The translations under genes were made by a program, and so were the position numbers. The notes below the pieces were generated by a model, which did not search any database, was not told where the DNA came from, and saw only the letters and a list, made by a program, of their open reading frames with translations. Below, one piece after another: positions 1 through 8,356 of a stretch of DNA of 19,268 nucleotides (position 1 is its first letter; the number at the start of each line of letters is the position of its first letter). The stretch lies in NCBI GenBank assembly GCA_030446525.1, contig JAUJNC010000118.1, positions 1 through 19,268 on the forward strand. Reading direction: 5' to 3'. The stretch comes from Armatimonadaceae bacterium (lineage in GTDB: Bacteria; Armatimonadota; Armatimonadia; Armatimonadales; Armatimonadaceae).

Positions 1-504
1 GGTCCCCAGGGCAGGGGAGGGGATGGCCTCCAGCACGCGCCGGATCTCGTCCGGCGTGCCGCCTGGCGCGGCGCCGTAGTTCTCCAGGGCGATCACGATG
101 CCCAGCGACGCGGCGTGATCGATGGCCGCCCGAGCCGCGTCCCAGCCGGGGCCGGAATCTTCGGCCGGGGCCGGCCCCGGGAACACGCGCAGTTGCGGCG
201 AGCCGAGCGCGCGGGCTGTCTCGATGTCGTGGCGCAGAAGCCGCCGGCCCTCGTCCGTGTCGTCCAACAGCGTGCTGAAGGTCGCGAAGGTGGCAAGCCA
301 GCCCAGCGCCTCCAGCCGCTCCCGCGCCCGGGGCAGCTCCTCCTGATACGCCGGCCAGTGGTCGCGGCGCAGCTCGATGCCATCCACGCCCAGCGCGCGC
401 GCCTTCTCGATGACGTCGGCCATCGGCATCGAGCCGTCGTCCAGCCGGTCCTGATACTGGACGACCGACATCAGGACGAGCCGTTGCTTTGTCGTTTCAC
501 CCAT
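1..504 (-). CDS. Sugar phosphate isomerase/epimerase-type TIM barrel, 3' part cut off by window edge
   Basis: The frame is open from an ATG at 504 to the window edge, giving 168 residues of the N-terminal part. It reads as an AP-endonuclease-2/xylose-isomerase-like TIM barrel: an early strand followed by a helix and then LGVDGIELRRDHWP, the usual first acidic strand. A later strand carries SPQLRVFPG, and IVIALENYG contains the metal-ligand-type Glu of this family. Such proteins isomerise or epimerise ketoses, hydroxypyruvate or phosphorylated sugars, but substrate cannot be read from sequence. No clear Shine-Dalgarno precedes the ATG, yet nothing upstream in frame is better conserved. The foldback element at 626-791 lies in its upstream region. 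The C-terminal half of the barrel is outside the window, so its completeness is unknown. Confidence 0.8.
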   Translation of the reverse strand, partial: MGETTKQRLVLMSVVQYQDRLDDGSMPMADVIEKARALGVDGIELRRDHWPAYQEELPRARERLEALGWLATFATFSTLLDDTDEGRRLLRHDIETARALGSPQLRVFPGPAPAEDSGPGWDAARAAIDHAASLGIVIALENYGAAPGGTPDEIRRVLEAIPSPALGT

Positions 505-625
505 GGCAGGTTTGTGCCTACAACTTTTTCGGCGGTTTTTCCCATCATCGGTCGGGAAAGAGGTCGCCCATTGCCTGCTGATAAGGGTTAGAGCGCAGCC
601 CCACTTATCATCACTTTCTTCTTGG

Positions 626-791
626 CTCGACTTTGTCCATTTCCAGCAACGCCGTGACAGCAAATCTCAAGGAGCGAGACTACCTATCGCCGGACTTTTT
701 GGATGTCGGGTTGTACCCATGACAGGAAAAACGTCTGGCGATAGGACTGCCGTCCATCGGAGCCCTCGCAACGAAAATGGACAAAGTCGAG
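626..791. mobile_element. Putative MITE-like foldback element with 17-bp perfect TIRs and CTTGG flanking repeats
   Basis: The ends are a perfect 17-bp inverted repeat, CTCGACTTTGTCCATTT at 626-642 and its complement at 775-791. The element is flanked on both sides by CTTGG (621-625 and 792-796), which looks like a 5-bp target-site duplication. Inside is a second long inverted repeat (683-745) with an only 3-nt central loop. There is no credible coding sequence, so any movement would need a transposase supplied in trans. No other copy is present in the window. It could also be a structured intergenic repeat of the REP/BIME kind, but the flanking duplication favours insertion. Confidence 0.6.
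683..745. repeat. Long imperfect hairpin inside the foldback element
   Basis: The left arm begins CCTATCGCCGGAC (683-695) and the right arm ends GTCTGGCGATAGG (733-745). The pairing continues inward through a T5/A5 block and TGTC/GACA to GGGT-tgt-ACCC at 708-718. Only a few mismatches and one-base bulges interrupt arms of about 30 nt. Such a stem would fold strongly as RNA or single-stranded DNA. Confidence 0.7.
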
Positions 792-811
792 CTTGGATGC
801 CATCATTGTTT

Positions 812-1276
812 TCATGGGTGGGCGTTCGGATTGTCGACAGCCAAGCCTTCGCTCATGGCTGCCGCGTTTAGATCGTTATCCGCCGACACAAACGTTATGG
901 GCGGCAGGCGGCTTCCGATACACAGGGTGTTCACTTGAGATCCCGCCGCCAGCTGCACCGCATCATAGCCGCGCAAGCCATATTTTTCGGCCAATGTCAT
1001 CGCGTCATTGAGCAGCGCCTCCGTGACCTCGACAACCTGGTAGTCAGACAGCAGATCGGCGCGGAAGAGATTGCAAGCCGCTTTCGCGTCTGCGGCAGCA
1101 ATCGTCCCTCCGCGCGCCCGGCGCGTGATGGCGGCAACGATTTCCACACTGGTGATGGAAACAATGAACACCTCGTTGTTCGATGCCGGATCGAAGAGGC
1201 CACTGATCCAAGCAGAGCCTGTCTCTCTGACATAGCGCTTGACCATCGCGCTGCTGTCGGTGTAGTAGTCCGCCAT
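812..1276 (-). CDS. PIN-domain ribonuclease toxin (VapC-like)
   Basis: This 154-residue protein has PIN-domain layout and length. The family's four acidic metal-binding positions are all visible: Asp7 in the YYTDSSAMVKRY strand, Glu45 in TSVEIVAAI, Asp105 in LRGYDAVQLA and Asp133 in FVSADNDL. Family members are Mg-dependent RNases, often cutting tRNA or mRNA when freed from their antitoxin. The ATG at 1276 directly follows the TGA of the upstream small gene (1277-1279), so the pair is a two-gene operon with translational coupling, antitoxin first. The gene appears intact. The RNA target cannot be inferred. Confidence 0.88.
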   Translation of the reverse strand: MADYYTDSSAMVKRYVRETGSAWISGLFDPASNNEVFIVSITSVEIVAAITRRARGGTIAAADAKAACNLFRADLLSDYQVVEVTEALLNDAMTLAEKYGLRGYDAVQLAAGSQVNTLCIGSRLPPITFVSADNDLNAAAMSEGLAVDNPNAHP

Positions 1277-1540
1277 TCAGCGGCGCTCCTCGAGGATGGT
1301 CTCGGAGACCGGTTTGCCTTGTACCTCGATCAGCCGCCGCTCGACCGTATCGGTGAGACGTGGCTTCTTAATCTGTTTGACCAAGCCGGAGGCCAGCAAA
1401 GCTTGATGAAACGCTTCGCGCTTGCGGACCTCCTCTGGTGGTGAAAGTTGTTCCTGTACCGCCTGACCCAGTTGGCGTAGCTCGTCCGCGTCAAGCGCTT
1501 TGAGTTGATCGAGTATCTGGCTGAGGGTTGCCTGAGGCAT
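1277..1540 (-). CDS. Putative antitoxin partner of the PIN toxin
   Basis: An 87-residue, highly charged protein with a predicted helical N-terminus (SQILDQLKALDADELRQLGQ) and a basic, flexible C-terminal half. Small size, position immediately upstream of the PIN gene and zero-base spacing are the reasons for calling it an antitoxin. I do not see an AbrB, Phd/YefM or ribbon-helix-helix signature that would place it in a named DNA-binding class, so autoregulation is assumed, not shown. The ATG at 1540 has a purine-rich AGAGG about ten bases upstream. The gene is intact. Confidence 0.7.
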   Translation of the reverse strand: MPQATLSQILDQLKALDADELRQLGQAVQEQLSPPEEVRKREAFHQALLASGLVKQIKKPRLTDTVERRLIEVQGKPVSETILEERR

Positions 1541-1555
1541 TGTTGTGTTCCTCTT

Positions 1556-2273
1556 TCAAGCGAGCATGCGACGCACCGCGGCCGCACATACGTCGGTCCG
1601 GTTCGCGGCGCGTTTTGCACAGCAGGTTATTCGGCGCCGGCAACCAGATGCCCTCGCTTGATGCCCTTGCTTACGAGAGTTCCGCTTCGCGGCGGAGCCC
1701 GCCGGTCCGAGCGCGCCCAGGTGTTTGATATCCGCCGGGACGCCGACCGCAGCCGCGATATCGCTCGGCAGCGCCGCGCCGCGTCCGCGTCCGGCGGCCG
1801 GGCTGACGGGCCGCAGGCGGAAGTCGCCCTTCTCGGCGTCCACGAAGAAGGGGCCGCTCCCCTGGCCGCTGAGGACGAGCGTGTTCCGCTCGTAACCCGG
1901 CTCGTCCTGACCGAACTCGGCCAGCGTGGCGTACGTTCTGGGCTCACCGCCGTCCTTGGCCCAACGAACGACGAGGGTTTGGCGGGCGGCGACGGCGAAG
2001 TAGTAGGCTGCCCGCGCTGGTTTCCTTGCCGTCGGGGGCGACGAACAGGGCGCCGGCGGGGATCGGGTAATTGGTCTCTTTGATCGGCACGGTGGCCGGC
2101 ACCTCGATGGCGAAGCCGCGCCGCTGGCTCTCCTCAAGGTCGATGCGCGCCGAGGCGTCGCCCGGGTTGCGCTGCGCGGGCGGCTCCTGCGCGGGCGCAC
2201 CTGCAGCGAAAGCGCTTGTCAGCACTGCCGCGAGCAGCCCCCAGGCCAGACGGCGGGGAAAAACTGGACGCAC
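1556..2273 (-). pseudogene. Secreted parallel beta-helix-type protein, frameshifted and internally shortened
   Basis: From a GTG at 2273, preceded by AAGGAG about 13 bases upstream, the frame encodes a signal peptide ([20 protein letters not shown], then an Ala-rich cleavage region). Next comes [20 protein letters not shown], which resembles the first strand of secreted right-handed beta-helix proteins. Around 2005-2015 the conserved sequence changes frame to [17 protein letters not shown]. It continues to FFVDAEKGDFRLRPVSPA and ADIKHLGALGP, typical of the last coils of the same kind of protein. Only about 200 codons separate start and end, whereas such proteins usually exceed 400 residues, so the central coils seem deleted at or near the frame change. 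The frame after GALGP has no recognised content, so the true 3' end is uncertain. Confidence 0.55.
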
Positions 2274-2302
2274 ATGGGTGCGAGATCTCCTTCGGGCGGG
2301 TG

Positions 2303-2308
2303 TATAAT
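2303..2308 (+). promoter_or_regulatory. Possible -10 box upstream of the first prepilin-like gene
   Basis: A perfect TATAAT sits in an AT-rich island (about 2300-2322) within high-GC DNA, between the divergent beta-helix gene and the prepilin gene. No convincing -35 is seen at 16-18 bp, so this is a weak call. Confidence 0.3.
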
Positions 2309-2429
2309 ATACTACCATATCGGGCGCCAAGTCACCTCGCGTCCCTGCGGGAAGCGAGGTCGACAAAGTCGGCGCCGCGTCGCATTCGTCAGCGGAAACT
2401 CCGCGCGCCTTCGAAGGAGAAGCGAAAAG

Positions 2430-3140
2430 ATGTCTTCCCGAAGCCGGATGGACTTTACGCTCATCGAGCTGCTCGTCGTGATCGCCATGATCGCGATCCT
2501 CGCCGCGATCCTTTTTCCCGTCTTCGCCCAGGCACGCGAAAATGCGCGGCAGGCGGCGTGCCTGTCGAACATGAAGCAGCTGGGCCTGGGTCTCAGCATG
2601 TACGCGCAGGACTATGACGAGGTCCTCGTCCCGCTGGGCATCCAAGTGCCTGCCCCGCCTGACGCGATCGTGAGCAGTACGACCGCGACGTGGTGGCCGG
2701 ATCTGATCCAGCCCTACATCAAGAACCGGGCCCTCTTCACCTGCCCCAGCCGCCAGAAAGCCAGCATCGGCATGAACCATAGCGAGGTGGGCAGATGGCT
2801 GGTGGGCAGTTGGACGAAGAGCAGCCCCGCGCTCGCTTAGATCGCCAAGCCCGCGGAAACGGCGGTGTTCGCGGACGCCGCCAAGGTGAGCAACTCAACG
2901 GACCCCGATCCGGACACCTGGAAAGAGGTCACGAACGAAGGCCGCATACTGTGGCGCACCCCCAGCAATAACAACGGCGCCTGGTATCATGGCAGTGCGG
3001 AACGCGTGGTGAACCGGCACCAGGGCAAGGGGATGGTGGTCTTCGCGGATGGTCACGCCAAGGCATTCAGCGCCAAGCAGCTGGGCCTGGCGGACGACAT
3101 CCGGGTAGGTGACCCGAGCGCGATGTGGGACCTGGAGTGA
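2430..3140 (+). pseudogene. Prepilin-like protein (DUF1559-style, H-x9-DG), interrupted by in-frame TAG
   Basis: The ATG at 2430 follows AAGGAGA at 2414-2420. The N-terminus has the type IV prepilin helix ([20 protein letters not shown]) followed by [33 protein letters not shown], a CPS motif and C-terminal H-x9-DG (HQGKGMVVFADG). A TAG at 2838-2840 splits the gene, but translation resumes in the same frame (IAKPAETAVFADAAKV) to a TGA at 3138-3140. Read through, it is about 236 residues, normal for the family. The expected residue at the stop is Gln (CAG), one C-to-T change away. Position -1 of the peptidase cleavage motif is Asp rather than the usual Gly, which is odd. These proteins are thought to be secreted pseudopilins; their role is not established. 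Confidence 0.85.
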
Positions 3141-3232
3141 CGTAGTCCTTAGCTAACCTGATTTTGTCACTTTTGTTCTGCGTTTTTCGAATCGCGATTT
3201 TGAGAATCTTGGCCAGTCAAAAACTAACAAAT

Positions 3233-4391
3233 CTAAGTAACTCACCTTACGCGGTTTGTCTTTGATATAATGGGCTTGGCCCGATGACTACACACAACAC
3301 TCGCCTGCTTGATCTCTATACCGATTATCTGCTCGTCTTCGGGCAAGGCGCGCCACGGACTGGCCCGCCTGTTGCCCGACATCAGCCACGATCAAGTCAC
3401 GCGCTTCCTGTCCCAGCAGGAGCCTCTCGGACAAAGACCTCGGCAAGATCGTCAAACCCCCTGTGCGGCGTGTCCAGTCCCAAGACGCGGTGCTTATCAT
3501 TGACGACACCGTGGAAGAAAAGCCTTACACCGATCAGAGCGAACTCATCTGCTGGCACTTCTGACCACACACAGAACCGCACTGTCAAAGGCATCAACCT
3601 GCTGTCGGCTCTGTACTTGAGCCAGGACACCTCCTTGCCCGTTGCCTTCGAGTTGATCAAGAAGACCGAACGGGTCACCGACAAGAAAACCGGCAAGGAC
3701 AAATGGGCAAAGCCCACGAACCAAGAACGAGTCTATGCGCGACAGGGATCGCCGCGACCGTGCACAAACAGATCCCCTTTGGCTACGTTCTGGCCGATGT
3801 CTGGTTCTCTCGGCAGAGAACCTGGTTTTCATTAAGAGTAAGACCAAGAAAGATTGCATCCCGCCCCTCAAGAGCAACCGTCGCGTGGCTCTTTCTGCGG
3901 GAGGCCAAGAGGCGCGGCAGTGGACAAGCCTCTCTTCCGTCAGCTTTGATGCGGATGTTCCGCTGACGCTCTTTCTGGAAGGGGTGCCTTCCCGGTGCTG
4001 GTATCGCGTCAAGTCTTCATAGCAACGAGAGACGGCAGCGAAAGCATCTTGTATCTGGCTTCGAGTGATCTGGCGTTGTCGGCTGCCTCTCTTCGAGCGA
4101 TGTACCCGAAACGGTGCAAAGTCGAAGAGTACCACAAGTCGCGTAAGAGCAATGCCCCTTGCCAAGTCGCCGACCAAGCTGCCGCACACCCAGGGCAACC
4201 CTTTCTTCGCCAGCCCGGTGGCCTTTGTCAAGCTGGAGGCGTACTGGGCTTGACGCGCCGGAACCATTTCGCCCGGAAGGGAAAGCTCTATCAGGCGGCG
4301 CTTGCCAGTGCTTTCCAGCAACTGCAGCAGTTCAAGGCGGCTTGTCCAGCCGCCACTACCATACTCTGACCGCGTAAGGTGAGTAAGTTAG
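3233..4391 (+). mobile_element. Decayed insertion sequence with 23-bp terminal inverted repeats
   Basis: The left end (3233-3255) and right end (4369-4391) form an inverted repeat matching at 21 of 23 positions, sharing CTCACCTTACGCGGT. The roughly 1.16-kb interval holds one DDE transposase gene, now broken. No direct target duplication is visible: CAAAT precedes the left end and CTGAG follows the right end. The CTAA/TTAG termini recall the YTAR targets of the IS701 group, but this is only suggestive. A TATAAT at 3266-3271 just inside the left end may drive the transposase. Base composition is lower in GC than the neighbours, especially in the 90 bases left of the element. Confidence 0.8.
3284..4369 (+). 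pseudogene. DDE transposase (IS4/IS701 superfamily-like), multiple frameshifts
   Basis: Pieces in changing frames reassemble into one transposase: MTTHNTRLLDLYTDYLL, ARLLPDISHDQVTRFLSQQ, AVLIIDDTVEEKPYTDQSEL, RTVKGINLLSALYLSQDTSL, FGYVLADVWFS, CKVEEYHKS and a C-terminal helical part ending at a TGA (4367-4369). The presumed catalytic acids are the Asp in LIIDDTVE, the Asp in VLADVWFS and the Glu in KVEEYHKS, all retained. At least four frame changes occur, near 3340, 3430-3480, 3720-3810 and 4000-4240, so no functional protein can be made. I place it in the IS4/IS701 superfamily from its general style; the exact family needs a comparison with IS collections. Confidence 0.8.
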
Positions 4392-4699
4392 CTGAGTAGT
4401 AGGGCTGGGCGCAGTAATTTCGCGCGGATCTCCCACCCGCCGGCCATGTCACGCCGATCTTTCACGCCGCTCCTCCCGCCCGGGGCAGGTCGGGGGCGAA
4501 CCGCCCGCAGCGGACGGCGCGCCGGCCCTCGCCGTCGCCGGCACACCACATCGCATGGGACCGCCCCGGCGCGTGCTCGACCAGGCGGACGTAAGGGCGC
4601 TGCGAGATGCTTCTGCCGGGCAGCGATTCACAACACGGCAGGAAAGGACCGGCTCCCCGCCTAATCTCGTTGCGGGAGATGCAAAGATAGGGCCATCCA
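4392..4699. other. Gene-poor spacer between IS and the sugar operon
   Basis: No gene that I can support lies here. A minus-strand frame reads PYVRLVEHAPGRSHAMWCAG and onward, which has a coding flavour and could be a remnant of the region the IS entered, but I recognise no family. The 3' end carries the leader of the oxidoreductase that starts at 4700. Confidence 0.4.
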
Positions 4700-5866
4700 A
4701 TGGACGCGGTGAAAAAGGCTGTCTTCGGTTTGATCGGGACCGGCGGGATCGCGCAGTCGCAGCACCTGCCCAACCTCACGCGCGCCCCCCACGTGCATCT
4801 GAAGACCCTCTGCGACGTGCGGGAAGATGTGCTTCACAGGATGCAACAAAAGTATGCCGTGCCGCATGCGACGACGGACTACGGGCGCTCGTTGTCCGAC
4901 GGGGAGATACAGGCCGTGGTCGTCGCGACGCGCGAAGACGCCCAGGCGCGGCTGACCATCGAGGCGCTGCGGGCCGGAAAGCACGTGTATGTCGAGAAGC
5001 CGCTCGCCGAGACCAGCGAGGCGTGCGCGGCGGTCGCCGCGGCGCAGCGGGAGACCGGCAGGTTCGTGGCCGTCGGCTTCAACCGGCGCTTCGCGCCCGC
5101 CTACCGCAGGGCCAAGGAGATCCTCGCGGCGGAGGGCGGTCCCTGGAACATCCACTACCGGATCAGCGACGAATACTGGCGCTGGGGAAAGAACTACCCG
5201 CCCGGGGTGCGCGTGATCCACGAGGTCTGCCACGTCTTCGACATCCTGCGCTGGCTCACCGGCTCGGAGGCCAAGTCCATTTACTGCGCCCAGTCCCGGC
5301 CGGACGACGAAGCCTGCATCGTGACGTTCCGTTCCGGCTGCGTCGCCTCGATCATGAGCAGCGGTTACGTGACCATGGACCTGCCCAAGGAGCGGCTGGA
5401 AGTGGTCGCCGAAAAGGGTGCCCTCACGGTCGAGGACTTCGTCGAGCTCCGGACCTTCGGTTGGGCGCATCGCGAACCGGTCGTGCGCTTCGCCGGCCAC
5501 ACGCACCCGGACCGCGAGTTCACGCACAAGTACCTGCTGGAGGCGGAGGGCGCGGCGGCGCTGTACGCGCTGCGGCGCATGGGCTGGACGCTGCGAAACG
5601 ATGCGGAGAATCCCCCTGCCGGCGAAGCGGCGCCGGACAGGGAAGAGATGCGGCGCTATCTGGGGGAAACGAGCCCGCACTGGAACTACATGGTGGACAA
5701 GGGGTGGCTCCCCGCCATGGATCATTTCGCGCGATGCGTGCTTACCGGCGAAACGCCCGAGAACGCGGGGGCCGTGGACGGGTTGCGCGCCAGTCTGCTC
5801 AGCCACGCCGCCATCCGGAGCCGCGACAACAACGAGGTCGTCTCGCTGGACGATCCCGGCCTCTGA
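4700..5866 (+). CDS. Gfo/Idh/MocA-family NAD(P)-dependent oxidoreductase
   Basis: A 388-residue protein of normal family length. The N-terminal Rossmann fold has a Gly-rich loop (GLIGTGGIA, about residues 10-18) and the family's EKP motif at 99-101 (HVYVEKPLAE), whose Lys helps catalysis. The C-terminal alpha/beta domain includes VIHEVCHVFDILRWLTGS, the usual dimer/active-site helix with conserved His. Members oxidise or reduce sugars, inositols and related polyols using NAD(P); the substrate is not readable. It is the first gene of the plus-strand sugar-acid run, 21 bases ahead of the hydroxyacid dehydrogenase. It is intact, in contrast to the sulfatase that follows two genes later. ATAGGG lies about eight bases before the ATG. 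Confidence 0.92.
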   Translation: MDAVKKAVFGLIGTGGIAQSQHLPNLTRAPHVHLKTLCDVREDVLHRMQQKYAVPHATTDYGRSLSDGEIQAVVVATREDAQARLTIEALRAGKHVYVEKPLAETSEACAAVAAAQRETGRFVAVGFNRRFAPAYRRAKEILAAEGGPWNIHYRISDEYWRWGKNYPPGVRVIHEVCHVFDILRWLTGSEAKSIYCAQSRPDDEACIVTFRSGCVASIMSSGYVTMDLPKERLEVVAEKGALTVEDFVELRTFGWAHREPVVRFAGHTHPDREFTHKYLLEAEGAAALYALRRMGWTLRNDAENPPAGEAAPDREEMRRYLGETSPHWNYMVDKGWLPAMDHFARCVLTGETPENAGAVDGLRASLLSHAAIRSRDNNEVVSLDDPGL

Positions 5867-5887
5867 GGCGATAGGGGAGAGCGTGAC

Positions 5888-6874
5888 GTGGGCTACAAGG
5901 TCTTGATCCCGCAGGATGTGGCGGAGGAGGGGAAGCGATACCTGCGGGAGCGCGGGTACGAGCTCCGGATGGGGTCCGGGGTAGCGCCGGACGTCCTGCA
6001 AAGAGAGGTGGCGGACTGCGACGCCGTGCTCGTCCGGACCGCCGTCCTGACCGCCGACGTGCTCCGGGCGGCGAAAAAGCTGCGGGTGATCGCCAAGCAC
6101 GGCATCGGGGTGGACAACATCGACGTGGCGGCGGCCACCGAGCGGGGGATCCATGTCACCAACGCCGCCCTGTCCAACGCCGCCACGGTCGCCGAGCACA
6201 CGCTGGGGCTGATCATCGCGCTGGCGAGAAACCTCGTGCGCTGCGACCGGGAGTGCCGCAGCGGAAACTTCGCGATCCGCAGCACCCTGATGGGCATGGA
6301 CCTCGAAGGCAAGACGCTGGGCCTGATCGGGCTGGGGCGGATCGGCTCGATGGTCGCGAAGAAAGCGACCCACGGGCTCGACATGAAAGTCATCGGCTAC
6401 GACCCCCACGTCGCCCCGGAGAGGGTCACCGCCGAGGTGGAGCGGACCGGCGACCGGGAGGAGGTGTTCCGGCGCGCCGATTTCGTCAGCCTGCACCTGC
6501 CGGCCACGCCCGAGACCAGAAAGGTCGTGGGCGAGCGCGAGCTCGCCCTGATGAAGCCGGCGGCCTACCTGATCAACGCGTCGCGCGGCGAGGTGGTCGA
6601 CGAGGCCGCATTGATACGGGCGTTACAAAACAATAGAATCGCCGGGGCGGGGCTGGACGTCTTCGAGCAGGAGCCGCCGGCCGCCGACAACCCGCTGCTC
6701 GGCCTGGACAGCGTGATCCTGACGCCCCACAGCGCGGCCCTGACCCGGGAGGCGCTGACGCGGATGGCTTTGCACGCCGCCATCGGGGTCGACGAGGTGC
6801 TTTCCGGGAAGGAACCGAGCTGGCCCGTGAACGCCCCCGTGCGGGAACCCGCAAGTACCGGAGGCTCCTCGTGA
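5888..6874 (+). CDS. D-isomer-specific 2-hydroxyacid dehydrogenase (phosphoglycerate dehydrogenase-like)
   Basis: A 328-residue enzyme starting at GTG 5888 behind a GGGGAG stretch. It shows the two-domain layout of the family: N-terminal substrate-binding part ([24 protein letters not shown]), the NAD loop GLGRIG (148-153), and the catalytic triad Arg233 ([10 protein letters not shown]), Glu262 (FEQEPP) and His281 (LTPHSA). It lacks the C-terminal ACT/ASB domains of full serine-pathway SerA, so a catabolic role on a sugar-derived 2-hydroxyacid is at least as likely as serine synthesis. Its TGA (6872-6874) overlaps the GTG of the sulfatase gene (GTGA), indicating translational coupling. The reading frame is intact. 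Confidence 0.92.
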   Translation: MGYKVLIPQDVAEEGKRYLRERGYELRMGSGVAPDVLQREVADCDAVLVRTAVLTADVLRAAKKLRVIAKHGIGVDNIDVAAATERGIHVTNAALSNAATVAEHTLGLIIALARNLVRCDRECRSGNFAIRSTLMGMDLEGKTLGLIGLGRIGSMVAKKATHGLDMKVIGYDPHVAPERVTAEVERTGDREEVFRRADFVSLHLPATPETRKVVGERELALMKPAAYLINASRGEVVDEAALIRALQNNRIAGAGLDVFEQEPPAADNPLLGLDSVILTPHSAALTREALTRMALHAAIGVDEVLSGKEPSWPVNAPVREPASTGGSS

Positions 6875-8215
6875 AAAAACCCAATATCGTGCTGATGATC
6901 TGCCACGACCTGGGCCGGCACCTGGGGTGCTACGGCGTCCCCACGGTGCACTCGCCGCACATCGACGGGCTGGCCGTGGACGGCGTGCGCTTCGCCCGCA
7001 GCTTCTGCGTGGCGCCGCAGTGCTCCCCGTCGCGCGCGGCCCTTTTCACCGGCCGCTACCCGCACAGCAACGGCGTGCTGGGGCTTACCCACGCCCATTT
7101 CGCCTGGGACCTGCACCCCGGCGAGCGCCACCCTGGCCGGTATCCGCGCGAGGCCGGCTGGTACCGGCCTGGCCGGCCTCCAGCACGAGACGCGCCGCCC
7201 CGAACAGATGGGGTTCGACGAGATCCTGCCCCGCGACGCCCTCGAAGAGACGAGCCTGACCGGCGGCGACCGCGTGGCCGCGCAGGCCGCCCGGTTCCTC
7301 CAGCGGGTGCGCGGGCGGGAGCAGCCGTTCTACCTGCAGGTCGGCTTGAGCCGCGACTGGCGCCGGGCACGCCCGGCGAGTCTGGCGACCTGCCGCCCGA
7401 CACGAGCAAGGCGTGGGTCACGGTCCCGGGGTATCTGGTCGACGACGAGGCGCGCGCGGGCGGAGTTCGCCGCGTACCAGGGCGCGATCCGCAAGGTCGA
7501 CGGCGCGGTCAAGGCGGATCCTGGCCGCCCTGGACGAGCAGGGTCTGCGGGACGACACCCTGGTCGTTTTCACGACCGATCACGGCGTCCCTTCCCGCGC
7601 GCGAAGTGCTCCGTTTACGACCCCGGCCCGGAGACGTGCCTGGCCGCTGCGCTGGCTGTCCGTCGGCTGGGCGACCGGGCGCGTTTTCGCGGAGATGATC
7701 CCCAACGTCGACTGCTCGCTCACCCTCCTCGACCTGGCCGGCCTGCCGACTCCCCCGAACGTGCAGGGCCGCCTGTTCGCGCCCCTGCTGCGGGGCGAGC
7801 CGTACGCGCCGCGCGCCGAGATCTTCGGCGAGATGACCTACCACGACTACTACGACCCGGTGCGCTGCATCCGCACGGACCGGTATGTTCCTCGTCTACT
7901 TCTGTTTCAACCGGGGCTTCATGGACCCGTCCCAGCAGTGGCAACGCCCCGTACGGTCACGCGCCACCCCGCCGACCCGAGCCGGTCCTGCCACGACCTG
8001 GTCGAGCTGTACGATCTCGAAACGGACCTCGGCGAGACGCGAAACCTGGCCGCATCCGCGAGCACGCGGGGGTGCGCGACGATCTGCTGCGGCGTCTTCA
8101 CGGGTGGATGGTCGAGACCGGCGACCTGCTGCTTCAGGGCGTCCCCCGTCGCCCATGCACCAGCGGGCCGGTGGCGGTGCTTGCCGGACAACTGCTGGAA
8201 AGAGCCCGACCTTGA
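6871..8215 (+). pseudogene. Arylsulfatase-family gene, broken by many small indels
   Basis: The GTG at 6871 has GGAGG six bases upstream and overlaps the preceding stop. The first about 85 codons are clean: [20 protein letters not shown], then CSPSR at residues 51-55. This is the C-x-P-S-R signature whose Cys becomes formylglycine in type I sulfatases. From about 7135 onward the conserved sequence hops among all three frames ([77 protein letters not shown]). The codons themselves are well preserved, so the damage is chiefly one- or two-base insertions and losses, many in G/C runs. Taken literally no functional enzyme is made. No signal peptide is visible. It fits removal of sulfate from a polysaccharide-derived sugar. 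Confidence 0.82.
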
Positions 8216-8346
8216 TACGCGAGAACCGGGTCAAGCAGACGCTGCGAAGCGGCGGTAACGTGGCGCCTGTCAGTACGACCGCACTTCCGACCTGGGGATG
8301 CTCGCCTCCCAGGGGAAGCGGCTCATCAACGGGCCGAAAAGGGTAA
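8212..8346 (+). pseudogene. HpcH/HpaI-type aldolase remnant with central deletion
   Basis: A TTG at 8212 overlaps the sulfatase stop (TTGA) and has GGAAAGAG upstream. The frame begins LIRENRVKQTLRSGGNV, which resembles the N-terminal helix of HpcH/HpaI 2-keto-3-deoxy sugar-acid aldolases. Seventeen codons later the content changes to SDLGMLASQGKRLIN, read in another frame. This resembles the C-terminal end of the same family, where a serine-aspartate strand leads into the last helix. The roughly 200 residues between, including all metal-binding and catalytic residues, are absent. The assignment rests on short stretches and is therefore moderate. If right, this is a real deletion or a local assembly collapse, not a homopolymer error. 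Confidence 0.45.
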
Positions 8347-8356
8347 GGAGAGACTT

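Noticed and set aside
503..871. Plus-strand frame of 122 codons
   Set aside because: It consists largely of the foldback element and its flanks; composition is not protein-like.
4462..4779. Minus-strand frame after the IS (PYVRLVEHAPGRSHAMWCAG)
   Set aside because: Some coding flavour but no recognised domain, and it overlaps the start of a well-supported gene on the other strand.
4661..6496. A 611-codon open frame antisense to the oxidoreductase and hydroxyacid dehydrogenase
   Set aside because: The sense strand encodes two clear enzyme families; long antisense frames are expected in high-GC genes and this one has low-complexity Arg/Pro/Val-rich content.
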